Shown: positions 35,938 to 45,705, counted from the stretch's first letter. The stretch: 64,000 bases of DNA from Bradyrhizobium sp. AZCC 2262 (GCF_036924535.1 NZ_JAZHRT010000001.1:2294001-2358000), one strand, 5' to 3'. A program made the numbers and translations. Notes: generated by a model not told the origin, from the sequence alone.

Positions 35938-38900
35938 TCATTTTTGATCAGCCACTATGGCCGCCTCGAAGCGCTGACGCGTCGAGATCGCGAGCCGGCC
36001 TAGTCTGAAGTGCTCCTGCATGCCGCGGATTAGGTCTTCGTCCTCCTCGAGGCCCTGGGCACGAAGGACATCGGCAAGGCCCGCCAATTCGGGCAGCGGC
36101 ACGTCGCCGTGCTCACGGTCGCCGCCACCACGGTAGGTCGACTTGGCGCCAGGCGCGGTGTTTTGCGGCCAGACGATCTCTCGATCACCGTCCCGGCTTA
36201 TGGAAAAGCGACCTCGTCCAAGGGCCGCCCGGATGATCCGCTGTACGGTTTCGCCCGAACGCTGGAAGCCGTGGGCACGAGCGATGCGGTCGATCAAAAT
36301 GTCGAAATAGATCGGTCCCTCGATTTCGACCACATGGTCAATCATATTGCGGAGATTGCTGCGGTAGGCAATGTCGTAGAAGCGCTCGCGGTCGGGCGCG
36401 GCGACCGTGCTCGGGTCCGCCTTCGTGTACGTGCCCGGCATCCCGGCAGTGTCCGCTGCCGCCGGCGTCGGTCCGCGCGCGTAAACCCTCGGCGCCTCAG
36501 CAGGTTCGCGGTCGTTCGCCGGATGAAGGGGAAGCTGCTGTGGGTGTTGCGACTTGTGCTCCATTCTGTGAGTCGAGTCCGGCGGCGGCTGGTTGGAAGG
36601 TATAACCTCCACCTCTTCCGGCGCATCTTCGACGCTGACTACGGTCTTCTCCTCGCATATCGACGCGTCAGTTTCGATGGCCTCTTCCCGGGAGGTGGCC
36701 GACGGCCGTGACGCGCGGTCCGCTTCGAGATCGGCAGTCAAGCGCGTGTGGATCTTTTCTGCTGCCGACGAGGCGTCCATCCACCACTCGGTGCTCCAGA
36801 TGCGCCGGATACGCCAGCCGAGGCTGGTCAGGACCATCTCGCGCAGCCGGTCGCGATCGCGGGCGGTCGCAGAGCGGTGATAGGTGGCGCCGTCGCATTC
36901 GACGCCGGCGAGATAGCGGCCAGGAAAGTCTGGATGTACAACGCCGAGGTCGATCCGGAAGAACGACACGCCTACTTGGGGGTGAACTTCCCACCCTCGC
37001 TTCTGAAGCGCGCCCATCACTGCATCCTCAAAGGGTGACTCTGTCTCGCGACCCGTGGGCGAGAAGGCCTCTGCGATGGCGCGCGCGCCGTGCTCGGCGA
37101 ATTCAAGGAAGTGCTTGAAGTCGACGACGCCTTTGGCGCCGGTGCGCCCCAAGTCTATCTGCTCGGGACGGAGTGTCGCGAACACCAGAAGCTCGCTGCG
37201 CGCACGCGTGACCGCAACGTTGAGCCGTCGGTGGCCGCCCTCACTATTGAGCGAGGAGATCTGTGCGGTAATGCGGCCGGTCTTGTCGGGCCCGACAGCC
37301 ACCGAAAAGATGATGACGTCGCGTTCGTCGCCCTGAACGTTCTCTATATTCTTAACTAGAATTGGCTCACGGGTCTGGTTTCGGTCGAAATGAGGCTCCA
37401 GGGCCGGATCGCTGCGTCGCGCCTGGTCGAGCATGTTCTCGATCAGCCGCTGCTGGTCGCCGTTGAAGGTGACAACGCCGATCGATTTGGTCGACGTCTT
37501 CAGGCGTCGGACAACCTCCGCGACGACCGCCTCGGCCTCCTTCCGGTTTACCTTGGCACCCCCGCGTTCGTAGACGCCGCCCTCGACGTGGACGTAACGA
37601 ACAGCGGTGTCCCGAGTCACGGGTGAGGGAAAGGTCATCAGCTCGCCGCGGTAGTATTTCGCGTTCGAAAACGCGATCAGGCTCTCGTGGCGGCTGCGGT
37701 AGTGCCACGACAGTCGCATGCTCGGGATATTCGAGGCGAGGCATTCGTCGAGGATGCTCTGCTGGCTCTGCACCGTCGAACCGTCGTCATCCTCGTCGTC
37801 GACGCCCCGCTGGCCGACGCTGGTCGGCGGAAGCTGTTCCGGATCGCCCACGACGATCACTTGGCTGCCGCGCGCGATGGCGCCGATGGCGTCCCAGACG
37901 GGGATTTGTGAAGCCTCGTCGAAGATCACGACGTCGAACGGTTTCGCCTCGGCTGGCAAGTATTGCGCGATCGAAAGCGGGCTCATCATGATGCAAGGCG
38001 CAAGCTGGGTCATGACGTTCGGGATCCGCCCAAAGAGTTGACGCAGCGGCATGTGCCTTGCTTTCTTGCTTATCTCGCGCGCCAGCGTGCCCCATTCCGG
38101 GTCCTTGCCGAAATTGGTTTGCGTTGGTACCGAGGCGCCGATCCTCGCCTTGACGATCTGCCTAGCGAGTTCGCAAACCTTCTCGTCGGCGGCGACGAAG
38201 GCCTCGATGACGGCCTCATGCCTCTCGGCCAGGAAACCGCTCAGCACCTCGTCCTCGTTGACGATGGTCTCTGCCACCCAACGCGCATAGGCGTAGTCGA
38301 ACGCACCGACGAGTTCGTCGCGCGCAACGCGGCCGTCCTCGACGGCATCCACCAGCGGCGAAAGTCCGGCGGCCCGCGCGGTCTTCGCTGCTGCTCGCCA
38401 TGTCGCCCATTGCGGCGCCTTAATGATATTGGCCTTCCAGCGCGCCGCCCGCGCCTGCAACCCATCGATCCAGCCGGGCTCCAGCCGAATGATGTCTTCC
38501 GGGCGATCGAGGCCGATGCGGGCACCGACATCCTTGGCTGCCTGAAGCATAGCCGGGAAGGTGCGATGCATGGCGTCGAATGCCCTACGCACCTGGCCAC
38601 CAGAATGGAAACGCGAGACGTCGTGAGCGAGAAGACCAGCGACGTGGGCGGTTATCCGTTCCGCTGGCACGTCGTCGACCTGGAAGGCTTGGACCGCGGT
38701 TTGTAGATCCTGAGCCCATTTGATCAGGGCCACGATGCGCGCCGGGTCGCTATCCAGCCCCCGCCACAACGGTTCGATGCCGCGGAAATGCGGCCTGAGT
38801 GCTTCCATTCCGCGAAGCAGATCGCAAAGGTCCTGCAGGACGATGAGGTCGCGTCCAATCTCGTCGGGCACCTCGCCGGGGCAGTAGGGCTGCAGATGGA

Positions 38901-41900
38901 GACGTACCTTCTTCTTACGGCCGCTGCGCATCAGCACATTTGATGCGCAGGCTTCGGTCCAGTCCCGCTGAAGGGCCGATAGGTCGAGAAACGCAGCCTT
39001 GAGATCGTATTCGGCCGACAGTTCAGATGCCTTGTCTCGGATGTGGCCGATCACGTCGGCCAAAGCGGTCAGCGCGCGGACACGGTGGGGAGCCTCTTCG
39101 TTGAGCAGCAGCACCCCATCTGCTGCATCAGGGTGCAGCATCAGTGCGACGAGCTTGACGAGCTGTAGCAACGAGCTGTCGTCAGCGACCTCGTTCAGTC
39201 CAAGGGAAGTGACGAGCGCGTCCGCCGCCTCGCGCATTTGCTGCAGCGTGGCCTGTAGCCGATCAATCGCCTGCTGCAAGGATTGTGCCCAGGCAGGATT
39301 CCAGCGGGTCTGCTCGATACCCTGCAACGGATGGACGGATGGGTCGCCGACGGCCTCCAATGCGGTACATATGTCTGCGCAGCTTTCGCGCATCCGGGCG
39401 AGCTGCTCCGGCGAATGCACCGTTCCGGCCGGCCACATCAGTTCGATGTCGGCGAGGCGGCCGCGATCCGCGACCACGCGTCCGAAAGCTTCGTAGGCGG
39501 TCATACCGTTCGCGCGTCTGCGGTGCAGCGCCAAGACCAGTCTGTTCAGCTGATCGCGCCTCTTTTTCAGGTCGCCGGCGGCGGTCGACCAGTGCTCTTC
39601 GGTGACGAGATTGCGCTCGCGCCAAGCGGTCGCGAGTTGCTCCAGCACGTTCGACTTCTGGGCCTTGGTCGAGTGTACCTCGAGACAGTAGTTGCCGAGC
39701 CCGATGGCTTGCATGCGCTGCCTCACGACCTCCAGCGCCGCGGTCTTCTGCGAGACGAACAGCACGGTCTTCTGGTGAGCAAGGCAGTTCGTAATGGCAT
39801 TGGCGATCGTCTGGCTTTTTCCGGTGCCGGGCGGGCCGAACAGCACGTAATCCGCGCCGCGCTGGGCGGCGACGACGGCAGCGATCTGCGAAGAATCGGC
39901 CGAGAGCGGCGCGAATAATTCTACTGGGTCGACGATTTCGTCGATGGTTCGTGCGTCGATGAAGCCCGCTCCGGATCCCTCGTAGCTGTGGGTCGGTGTA
40001 TCGATCAGGTGGCGCACGACGGGATTGCGCTTGAGCAGATCGGAGCGGTCGACGAGGTCCTTCCACATAAGGTACTTGGTGAAGGACAGCGTCGCGAGCG
40101 TCACCTGCTCGGTGACCTCCCAGCCCTTGATGCTCTTGATGTGACGGCGGACAGTCTTCCAGATGCCGGCGACGTCGATACCAGAAGCGTCCTGAGGCAG
40201 TTCGCCGTCGAACTCCGGCATCGACAGATCGAAATCCTGCTTCAACATCTGCAGGAGCGTCGGATTGAAGCGCGCTTCGTCCTCGTGCAGTGCGAGACGA
40301 AAGCCCGAGCGTACGCTCTTGCGCTCGAGCTGTACGGGTATGAGGATCAGGGGCGCTCTGTACGGCCCAGCCCCGTCCTGCGGCACCCATTTCAGGAAGC
40401 CGAGACATAGATAGAGGATGTTGGCGCCGCCCTCCTCAAAGGCGAGTCGCGAAGCCCGATAGAGATCGGTCAGCCGGCCCTCCAGCTCGCTGTCAGCGAC
40501 GTTCGTGTGTAGGTCGCCCCGTTTCATCGCGTCGAGGATGAAGTCCTTGCGCGCGTCCTCGTTCTGCCGATCGGCGAGCAGCGTCGTGTCTCGTCCGTCG
40601 CTACCGTCGAGCACGGCGGTTTTGCCCAGCAGCTTGAACCGGTCGCCGTCGGAAAGCCTATCCTCAAGCATCGCGGGATCGGGGCATTCAATCGCGATGG
40701 TCGATTTCGAATCCTTGAAATTGAGCAGCCGGTTCTTCAGCGATAGGTCGAGAAGGTTACGCTTCCAGATCTCGAGCCTGTCGAGATTCTTCTCGGTTAT
40801 CGGTTCGCGACGCTTGTCGAGATCCTCCTCGAAACGCGGGATTTCACCGACTTCCTGCGCGATGGTCATGGTGTCGGTGATGGGCCGGATCGCAGGTTCG
40901 GCCGAAACCGATAGGTCGAGAGGACGGATCTTGGCACTTCGCGCACGACGCACGTCGATGGCGAGTTCGAACGGCGAGGCGGCGTCCTCGGCAATCAGTT
41001 TCTTGGCCGCTTCGACCGCCTGCTTGAAGCGCGCTGGGTGCGCACCCGTCAGCAGGGTCGTCTCGACCACCACCATTTCTTCCAGCTGCACACGCTTGCG
41101 CAACATCTGGGGGTCGTCGACGACGAGCCCGGAGAAGTCCTCGTCCACCAGCCAAATACCGACAAATGCGTGGCCGTCGGTGAGGGCAACGACCGGGTTG
41201 AGGCCCGCTTGTTCGAGGCAGGACGCGTACAGCAGCGTCAGATCGAGGCAAGTGCCGACCTTGCGTGAAAGGATATCGCTCGGGCCGCGGACCATCTGGC
41301 CCGAGCGCTCGAAGCTTTTCGGCGGCAAGACGTAGGCGATCGAATGTGACACCAGCGCCGCCCAGATCGCGTCGGCCATCTCCCAGGCGCGGGCCTTGGT
41401 GCCCTTGCGGTAGCCGTCCATGGCCCCGTCGCGACCGGCGGTGGTAAGTTTGCCGGAGGCTTCGCGCAGAATGACGTCGATGCTGGGATCGGTCGGCCGG
41501 ACGAAGGCCGCCAGCAGTTCCGGCACTGAATTGACGCCGCCCCAGTGCGAGGGCGGCAGCAGATTGATTTCGACGGCTTGATCGGCGACGACGGTCCCCG
41601 TTGCTTCGACCCGGATGCGAAGCTCGCCGCGCCGCGAAGCATTGATGCCGGCGAGAAAGGCAGGATCCAGCTTTAGATCGAGACTGCGGATATGGTGGAC
41701 AGCTTGGTCCGCGATGCGATCGATGCGCCAAACCCCAGGGGTCAGAAATGGTGGTTCCGACGTGAGGTGGACCGAAATTCCCGTTAGATCGCTGCCCGAT
41801 GCGTTTTCGACCGCGAGATCGCGGATGATCGGCACCGCATTTTGGTAGAAAGCAACGTTGACGTTATCAGCCGTGGTACACGCAATTCTTACGGTTCCGC

Positions 41901-41934
41901 TCACCGCGTTCTCTGATTGGATCCGCTCCAGCAT
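35938..41934 (-). CDS. Giant DUF4011/SF1 helicase/Vsr-like nuclease/DUF3320 protein
   Basis: A 1998-residue multidomain protein. The N-terminal part includes a transglutaminase-like segment with Cys229 (GTCLDLTLLYASCLEQ), His255 (DGHAFVGIWL) and a VVDDP Asp near 273. DUF4011 begins near 388 (NLLDLSLKNRLLNFKD). The SF1 (Upf1-like) helicase has Walker A GPPGTGKSQ near 700, Walker B FDEASQ near 1336, GDPEQLPPTS, and NVAVTRARSEL. A Vsr/DUF559-like nuclease follows at about 1635-1715 (SPFEDAVM, FRIDLGVV, GVECDGATYH), then DUF3320 at the C terminus. Proteins of the DUF4011-helicase-Vsr-type plan have been reported in defence-island surveys. It has its own upstream region and lacks the promoter element shared by the other island operons. 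Confidence 0.9.
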   Translation of the reverse strand: MLERIQSENAVSGTVRIACTTADNVNVAFYQNAVPIIRDLAVENASGSDLTGISVHLTSEPPFLTPGVWRIDRIADQAVHHIRSLDLKLDPAFLAGINASRRGELRIRVEATGTVVADQAVEINLLPPSHWGGVNSVPELLAAFVRPTDPSIDVILREASGKLTTAGRDGAMDGYRKGTKARAWEMADAIWAALVSHSIAYVLPPKSFERSGQMVRGPSDILSRKVGTCLDLTLLYASCLEQAGLNPVVALTDGHAFVGIWLVDEDFSGLVVDDPQMLRKRVQLEEMVVVETTLLTGAHPARFKQAVEAAKKLIAEDAASPFELAIDVRRARSAKIRPLDLSVSAEPAIRPITDTMTIAQEVGEIPRFEEDLDKRREPITEKNLDRLEIWKRNLLDLSLKNRLLNFKDSKSTIAIECPDPAMLEDRLSDGDRFKLLGKTAVLDGSDGRDTTLLADRQNEDARKDFILDAMKRGDLHTNVADSELEGRLTDLYRASRLAFEEGGANILYLCLGFLKWVPQDGAGPYRAPLILIPVQLERKSVRSGFRLALHEDEARFNPTLLQMLKQDFDLSMPEFDGELPQDASGIDVAGIWKTVRRHIKSIKGWEVTEQVTLATLSFTKYLMWKDLVDRSDLLKRNPVVRHLIDTPTHSYEGSGAGFIDARTIDEIVDPVELFAPLSADSSQIAAVVAAQRGADYVLFGPPGTGKSQTIANAITNCLAHQKTVLFVSQKTAALEVVRQRMQAIGLGNYCLEVHSTKAQKSNVLEQLATAWRERNLVTEEHWSTAAGDLKKRRDQLNRLVLALHRRRANGMTAYEAFGRVVADRGRLADIELMWPAGTVHSPEQLARMRESCADICTALEAVGDPSVHPLQGIEQTRWNPAWAQSLQQAIDRLQATLQQMREAADALVTSLGLNEVADDSSLLQLVKLVALMLHPDAADGVLLLNEEAPHRVRALTALADVIGHIRDKASELSAEYDLKAAFLDLSALQRDWTEACASNVLMRSGRKKKVRLHLQPYCPGEVPDEIGRDLIVLQDLCDLLRGMEALRPHFRGIEPLWRGLDSDPARIVALIKWAQDLQTAVQAFQVDDVPAERITAHVAGLLAHDVSRFHSGGQVRRAFDAMHRTFPAMLQAAKDVGARIGLDRPEDIIRLEPGWIDGLQARAARWKANIIKAPQWATWRAAAKTARAAGLSPLVDAVEDGRVARDELVGAFDYAYARWVAETIVNEDEVLSGFLAERHEAVIEAFVAADEKVCELARQIVKARIGASVPTQTNFGKDPEWGTLAREISKKARHMPLRQLFGRIPNVMTQLAPCIMMSPLSIAQYLPAEAKPFDVVIFDEASQIPVWDAIGAIARGSQVIVVGDPEQLPPTSVGQRGVDDEDDDGSTVQSQQSILDECLASNIPSMRLSWHYRSRHESLIAFSNAKYYRGELMTFPSPVTRDTAVRYVHVEGGVYERGGAKVNRKEAEAVVAEVVRRLKTSTKSIGVVTFNGDQQRLIENMLDQARRSDPALEPHFDRNQTREPILVKNIENVQGDERDVIIFSVAVGPDKTGRITAQISSLNSEGGHRRLNVAVTRARSELLVFATLRPEQIDLGRTGAKGVVDFKHFLEFAEHGARAIAEAFSPTGRETESPFEDAVMGALQKRGWEVHPQVGVSFFRIDLGVVHPDFPGRYLAGVECDGATYHRSATARDRDRLREMVLTSLGWRIRRIWSTEWWMDASSAAEKIHTRLTADLEADRASRPSATSREEAIETDASICEEKTVVSVEDAPEEVEVIPSNQPPPDSTHRMEHKSQHPQQLPLHPANDREPAEAPRVYARGPTPAAADTAGMPGTYTKADPSTVAAPDRERFYDIAYRSNLRNMIDHVVEIEGPIYFDILIDRIARAHGFQRSGETVQRIIRAALGRGRFSISRDGDREIVWPQNTAPGAKSTYRGGGDREHGDVPLPELAGLADVLRAQGLEEDEDLIRGMQEHFRLGRLAISTRQRFEAAIVADQK

Positions 41935-42811
41935 GGTTCGCCCTCAGAAAGCTCCGGCAACTCGCGCTCGCCCGACACCTAACGTGCTCGAGAGCATCGC
42001 AGGTGAGGTCCGATCATGAGCTGCTTCATCAATGGGAGGAGTCGGATATTTGCCGACTAATCAAATGGATACGGAAAAGAATCCGATTGTATTATGTCGT
42101 ACGGCGACCGGCCGAATCCCCCACAACAAATGCCCCACTCACTCTTTTGACGGGAGTATAAGTGGATTGCTCGCCCAATTCGAGCATATTCCCTACCTAA
42201 TCCCTCAGAAAATCGAATATATTCCGGCTTAAGTTGGCACGCCGGGGTCTGATAAGCGAATCAATCAGAATTCCCCCTCCGCGCAATAGCCGGCGCGTAT
42301 GAGTGGCAAGGCTCTGCCTAGCGAAATCGCAATCGAATTGCCAACAGGGCTGCAGCTCCAGGCTGTTTACCCACTCCACTCAAGTAGGTCCGTAGGCAGT
42401 AGCTTATTTCATCGTCCCGCGAGAAGGGCACGTCGAATTGTTGGATCGATCGTGTCATCTTTCGCTGCATGTTCAAGAAATCGATGAAGATCGAGTTGTC
42501 CGTTCTGCAAGTTCGATGGTTTCGCCACTAGGCAGCAACTGCGCCCCGCCGGAAGACATCGTTTCGGTGCTTCTTGATATTCTTGCCGTCAGCCCTCTCG
42601 CCTAAGCCAAGCGGACTGATAAGCTTTCGAGCAAAACCTAATCAGTGCCAAACTGGATAGATTTTCGCAGAAAGCTTATCAGTTTGACTTTATCTCATCG
42701 GCCCATTGCTCCAAGGCGCCTTTCTACAACAAAGTCATCTGTGCATCCGAAACCTTTGCTGAAGGATCCATAGGCAGCAATTCGCGAAACTGCAAGCGTG
42801 GACTATCTTGC
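41935..42811. other. 877-bp gene-free region between helicase and E1-like genes
   Basis: No supported gene; lower GC than the flanks. It contains the promoter of the giant helicase gene and one long inverted repeat near the E1 side, listed separately. Confidence 0.5.
42616..42682. repeat. 13-bp perfect inverted repeat, 41-bp spacer
   Basis: CTGATAAGCTTTC at 42616-42628 is repeated inverted as GAAAGCTTATCAG at 42670-42682. The arms lie downstream of the E1-like gene stop and far upstream of the helicase start. It could be a terminator-type structure, a recombination site or a relic of a small mobile element. Confidence 0.5.
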
Positions 42812-44194
42812 CTAGATCGGAACATAACCGGGATTGAGGGGACTGAAGTCCTGCTGCGTCAGCACGGTGCTGCGGTATTCTGGCGCCTTGAGGTCGACGT
42901 CGACGAGCTCATGCACAGCGCCGCCATGCAGAAGGCGCAGCACCTCGCTCAAGGCGAGCGTCGCGGCGACGGCGCCGACGAACGGCGCGCCGACGGCTTT
43001 GCCGGCGAGTAGCGTTACACCACAGCGATCGAGCGCTCCGCTCGCGAGCATGCTCTTGTACGCGGGGCGGTCCTCGACCTGATCGACGGCCTGCGCGCTG
43101 CGCCAGATCTGCGACGCCGACCGCGACGCCGGAAGCGTATGCAGGCGGATCGCTCGAAAGTCCCGGTGCCCGCGGCCCAGCCCCGCCTCCACCACGAAGT
43201 CGAATCCGACTTGATCGAGTGCCTGGCGTCCGGCGCCGTTGTCGAGCCCGCACAGGGCGACGGCAGGCTCATCGTCCTGGCGCCGGAACGAAGCGTCGAA
43301 GAAGCGCTCGTGGATCACGGTCGAAAAGCCCCGGCGCTCGGCCCAAGCCGCCATGGCGCGCGTCTTCTTGATGTTGATGAGCGTGGAGTCGCTCAAGATC
43401 GAGGTGCTCTCGGTCGAGGGCGTGATGACGTCGATGTCCTGCAGGATCAGCCTCAAGTCTTGCGGGCGGGCGAAGGGCAGGAGCCCGAGTGCCCAAAGAT
43501 AGGCCTGGCCAAGATGGCCAAGGCCGATGAGCCACAGCCGCGTGGGCAAGAGCGAGAGCGTCGGCTCGGTGACGGTGGTGCTAAGCCAGTCACACGCGGG
43601 CGCAGGATCCCAGAGCGACAGACCCAGAGCACGGCGTCCCGCGATGCCCACGTGGCCGGAGACATAAAGGTGGCCGGAGACATAAAGAAAGGCTTCACTC
43701 ACGGCGAGCGCGGCGGCGAGCATCGGCGCCAGCGCCATGACGGGCGCCGGCACGGGTGCCGCCTCGGCTGGTGCCGGAACGATCCCGCCGCGCCAGCCGG
43801 CGAACACGGTACGCACATGAAACGGCGCGCGCCGCGCGGACGGCGCGCCGCCGATCTCGATCACCGGCGTGGCGACTGCCGGTTCCCCGATGCTGCCGCC
43901 AAGTCCCACGATCGCTTCGGCGAGCGTGGCGCCGAACGGAAGAGGGACGGCCAGCGGTGTCTCGGGCAGCGGTGCCACGCTCACGCCGCCCAGAAAGACG
44001 CGCCGCGCGAGTACGACGGCGGTCAGGAGGGCTGCTTGGTGATGCCGGTCTCGTGCGGCCTCCTCGCTAATACGCAGCGCAAGGCGATATCCGGCGAAGA
44101 GCGCTTCGGCTTCGGCGATGCTTGCGGCGGCGCCGCTGTCGAGCGCTTGCTTGACCAAGCGGTGCAGCTTGTCGGCGGCGGTGAATGCGGTCAT
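42812..44194 (-). CDS. E1-like ThiF-fold adenylating enzyme of a ubiquitin-like system
   Basis: A 460-residue protein that should activate the Ubl of this operon by adenylating its C terminus with ATP. The Rossmann motif is RLWLIGLGHLG (GLGHLG, residues 224-229), followed by LQDIDVITPSTESTSIL and KKTRAMA, typical for ThiF/E1 folds. A conserved-looking Cys391 lies in ALDRCGVTLLAGKAVGAPFVGA and is a candidate thioester Cys. The N-terminal 200 residues are an extra helical domain. The gene is last in the operon Ubl-E2-JAB-E1 and starts 7 bases after the JAB gene. An 18-bp tandem duplication at 43652-43687 doubles the LYVSGH hexapeptide before the Rossmann part. This gene set corresponds to the Bil/Bub class of bacterial ubiquitin-like antiviral systems. 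Confidence 0.82.
   Translation of the reverse strand: MTAFTAADKLHRLVKQALDSGAAASIAEAEALFAGYRLALRISEEAARDRHHQAALLTAVVLARRVFLGGVSVAPLPETPLAVPLPFGATLAEAIVGLGGSIGEPAVATPVIEIGGAPSARRAPFHVRTVFAGWRGGIVPAPAEAAPVPAPVMALAPMLAAALAVSEAFLYVSGHLYVSGHVGIAGRRALGLSLWDPAPACDWLSTTVTEPTLSLLPTRLWLIGLGHLGQAYLWALGLLPFARPQDLRLILQDIDVITPSTESTSILSDSTLINIKKTRAMAAWAERRGFSTVIHERFFDASFRRQDDEPAVALCGLDNGAGRQALDQVGFDFVVEAGLGRGHRDFRAIRLHTLPASRSASQIWRSAQAVDQVEDRPAYKSMLASGALDRCGVTLLAGKAVGAPFVGAVAATLALSEVLRLLHGGAVHELVDVDLKAPEYRSTVLTQQDFSPLNPGYVPI
43652..43687. repeat. 18-bp tandem duplication inside the E1-like gene
   Basis: Two exact copies of an 18-bp unit (43652-43669 and 43670-43687) follow each other. Because 18 is divisible by three the frame is kept and the hexapeptide LYVSGH is doubled in the protein. 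It looks recent, as the copies are identical. Confidence 0.85.
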
Positions 44195-44201
44195 GGCGGC
44201 C

Positions 44202-44720
44202 TCACAGTCCGATGTGGAAGAAGATGCGACGGGCGGCGGCCGGCACGGTGTCCCAGCGCTTGCCGCCGAGATAGCGGTAGATGCCGACCGATTCCTGCGG
44301 CACCGGCGGCCGCGCGAAATTCGGCAGGATGAATGCGATGTGTCCGGCGCGCGAGATCATCGGGTGATCGCGATCGGAGCTGCTCTGCCCCGCGCCGCCG
44401 GGATGCACGTGCACGTCGGCGACGACGCTTATGCCGCGCTGCTTGCAGATGTCCCAGAGCGTCCCGAAAGACCGGCCGTCGAAATGCACGATGCCGGTGT
44501 CGAGCGCGTGCGGGTCGAGGTCGTCGTAGAGGATGAAGTCGGTGATGCGGGCGCGGCCGTCCGCGTGGTCGCCCAGCAGGAACGCGCCGCTCTCGCGGGT
44601 CGCGTTGCGGCCGCGTTCGCGCAGCCTCGCGCACAGGCGCCGCCACAGAAACCACGAGCAGGAGATCTCATGCCGCGGCGCCCACAGGCGGGCAATAATC
44701 TGCGCAATTGAGAAGTTCAT
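44202..44720 (-). CDS. JAB/JAMM-domain metallopeptidase (deubiquitinase-like)
   Basis: A 172-residue zinc peptidase. The JAMM motif is complete: Glu43 in [10 protein letters not shown], His104 and His106 in DVHVHPGG, Ser115 and Asp118 in the SSSDRD segment. In ubiquitin-like operons such enzymes trim the Ubl or remove it from targets. The start at 44720 lies inside the preceding E2-like gene, 53 bases before its stop, in another frame, so the two are translationally coupled. A long alternative frame upstream would only read antisense-like sequence in the E2 region. It is the third gene of the Ubl operon. Confidence 0.85.
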   Translation of the reverse strand: MNFSIAQIIARLWAPRHEISCSWFLWRRLCARLRERGRNATRESGAFLLGDHADGRARITDFILYDDLDPHALDTGIVHFDGRSFGTLWDICKQRGISVVADVHVHPGGAGQSSSDRDHPMISRAGHIAFILPNFARPPVPQESVGIYRYLGGKRWDTVPAAARRIFFHIGL

Positions 44721-45141
44721 GAACAAGCTCCAGGTACTGATTGATGCCGGCGGCGGGTCGCCAGATTTTCGAGGGCAGCTCGTGCCGCCAGTTGTCGTGA
44801 CCGACGATGCTTTCGCGATCGCAGGGTAGGTAGAGCGCGGTGCCGCCTTTCCAGTCGGGACGGAACACCGTGCTGAGCCGCCCGCCCTTGCTGCGCGGCC
44901 AGCGCGCGACGGGCAGGATCGTGTTCTTCTCAGGATCCCACGGTCCGCCGGTCGGCGGTTGCTGCGGGTACCCGGCGCAGTTGAAGCGCAGGACATAGGC
45001 GCGGCCGTCGGCCGCGGTGACGGCGATCAGCACGTGCGGCCAGGCGATGCCGACGAGATGCCAGCGGCCTTCCGCCTGCGCGAGGCGGAAGGCGGGCTTT
45101 CCGATATCGGCCCGGAAAGCCCGCTCATCCGGGAGACTCAT
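44668..45141 (-). CDS. E2-like ubiquitin-conjugating-fold protein
   Basis: A 157-residue protein starting [10 protein letters not shown] with GGAG upstream. The segment [19 protein letters not shown] resembles the E2 region before the active site, and [26 protein letters not shown] holds the probable catalytic Cys107 and a downstream His. The C-terminal helix [14 protein letters not shown] matches the last E2 helix. It lies between the Ubl (11 bases upstream) and the JAB gene (53-base overlap). It should receive the Ubl from the E1-like protein and pass it to a target. Assignment rests on pattern and operon context together. Confidence 0.8.
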   Translation of the reverse strand: MSLPDERAFRADIGKPAFRLAQAEGRWHLVGIAWPHVLIAVTAADGRAYVLRFNCAGYPQQPPTGGPWDPEKNTILPVARWPRSKGGRLSTVFRPDWKGGTALYLPCDRESIVGHDNWRHELPSKIWRPAAGINQYLELVHELLNCADYCPPVGAAA

Positions 45142-45152
45142 CACGCCGCTCC

Positions 45153-45644
45153 CTAGCCGTTGACGCGCTCGTTGGGGACGAGGTCGAAGGCGATCTTGCA
45201 CGCCGGGCAGGACGCGATCGTGCCGAGGTGCGTGCCCGGATCCGGCCGGTCCTTGGTGCCAGCGATCTGCAGCACGTGCTCGCCGGCCTCCTGCGGCGTC
45301 ATGCCGAACTTGCGCTCGGCTGCCCAGGTCTTGACCCGCGCCACGGTCGTGCCGGGACCGAAGGCATGGTGCACCGTCTCGCCGTTGAAGGTGACGGCAG
45401 CCTCCACGTGGCGGCAGCGGTGCAGATGGGCCTTGATGCCGGAGTGGCCGGCGTGGTCGCGGAGCAGGCAGCTCTCATCGACTGGCTCGTCGCGGTCTTC
45501 GAGGTAGATCAGGGTCTCCTTGTCGAGACCGTGCTTCTCGATGATCGCGATCTTGATGGCGGCGAAGCTGTGATCCGGGGCGGCTTCGAAATGCGCGATC
45601 TCGCGGATTCCCTCACCCTGGTAGAAGATGTCGATTGAAGTCAT
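45153..45644 (-). CDS. Ubiquitin-like protein with two beta-grasp domains
   Basis: A 163-residue protein in two halves (about 1-75 and 78-163), each with the length and strand pattern of a beta-grasp domain; the second reads [29 protein letters not shown] and resembles bacterial multiubiquitin domains. It ends NERVNG, with a single C-terminal Gly exposed without processing, ready for adenylation. AGGAG lies 8 bases before ATG 45644; a GTG three codons earlier overlaps the ribosome site. It is the first gene of the operon, 62 bases from the shared promoter element. A two-domain modifier is also the form of the Bil (ISG15-like) systems. Confidence 0.78.
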   Translation of the reverse strand: MTSIDIFYQGEGIREIAHFEAAPDHSFAAIKIAIIEKHGLDKETLIYLEDRDEPVDESCLLRDHAGHSGIKAHLHRCRHVEAAVTFNGETVHHAFGPGTTVARVKTWAAERKFGMTPQEAGEHVLQIAGTKDRPDPGTHLGTIASCPACKIAFDLVPNERVNG

Positions 45645-45705
45645 GTGCAGCACTCCTTGCTGGGATCAGGAGTGCGGCCCCTTTGCCATCTCCGTCCCTT
45701 CAAGA

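Noticed and set aside
35938..42030. Giant helicase as a member of the shared-promoter regulon
   Set aside because: The 100 bases before its start contain AGGTGAGGTCCGATC but no ACCCGGAAA half with 15-base spacing; membership is not supported.
44202..44996. 264-codon form of the JAB protein starting at 44996
   Set aside because: The added 92 residues are an out-of-frame reading of the E2-like gene; the JAB fold starts at the ATG at 44720.
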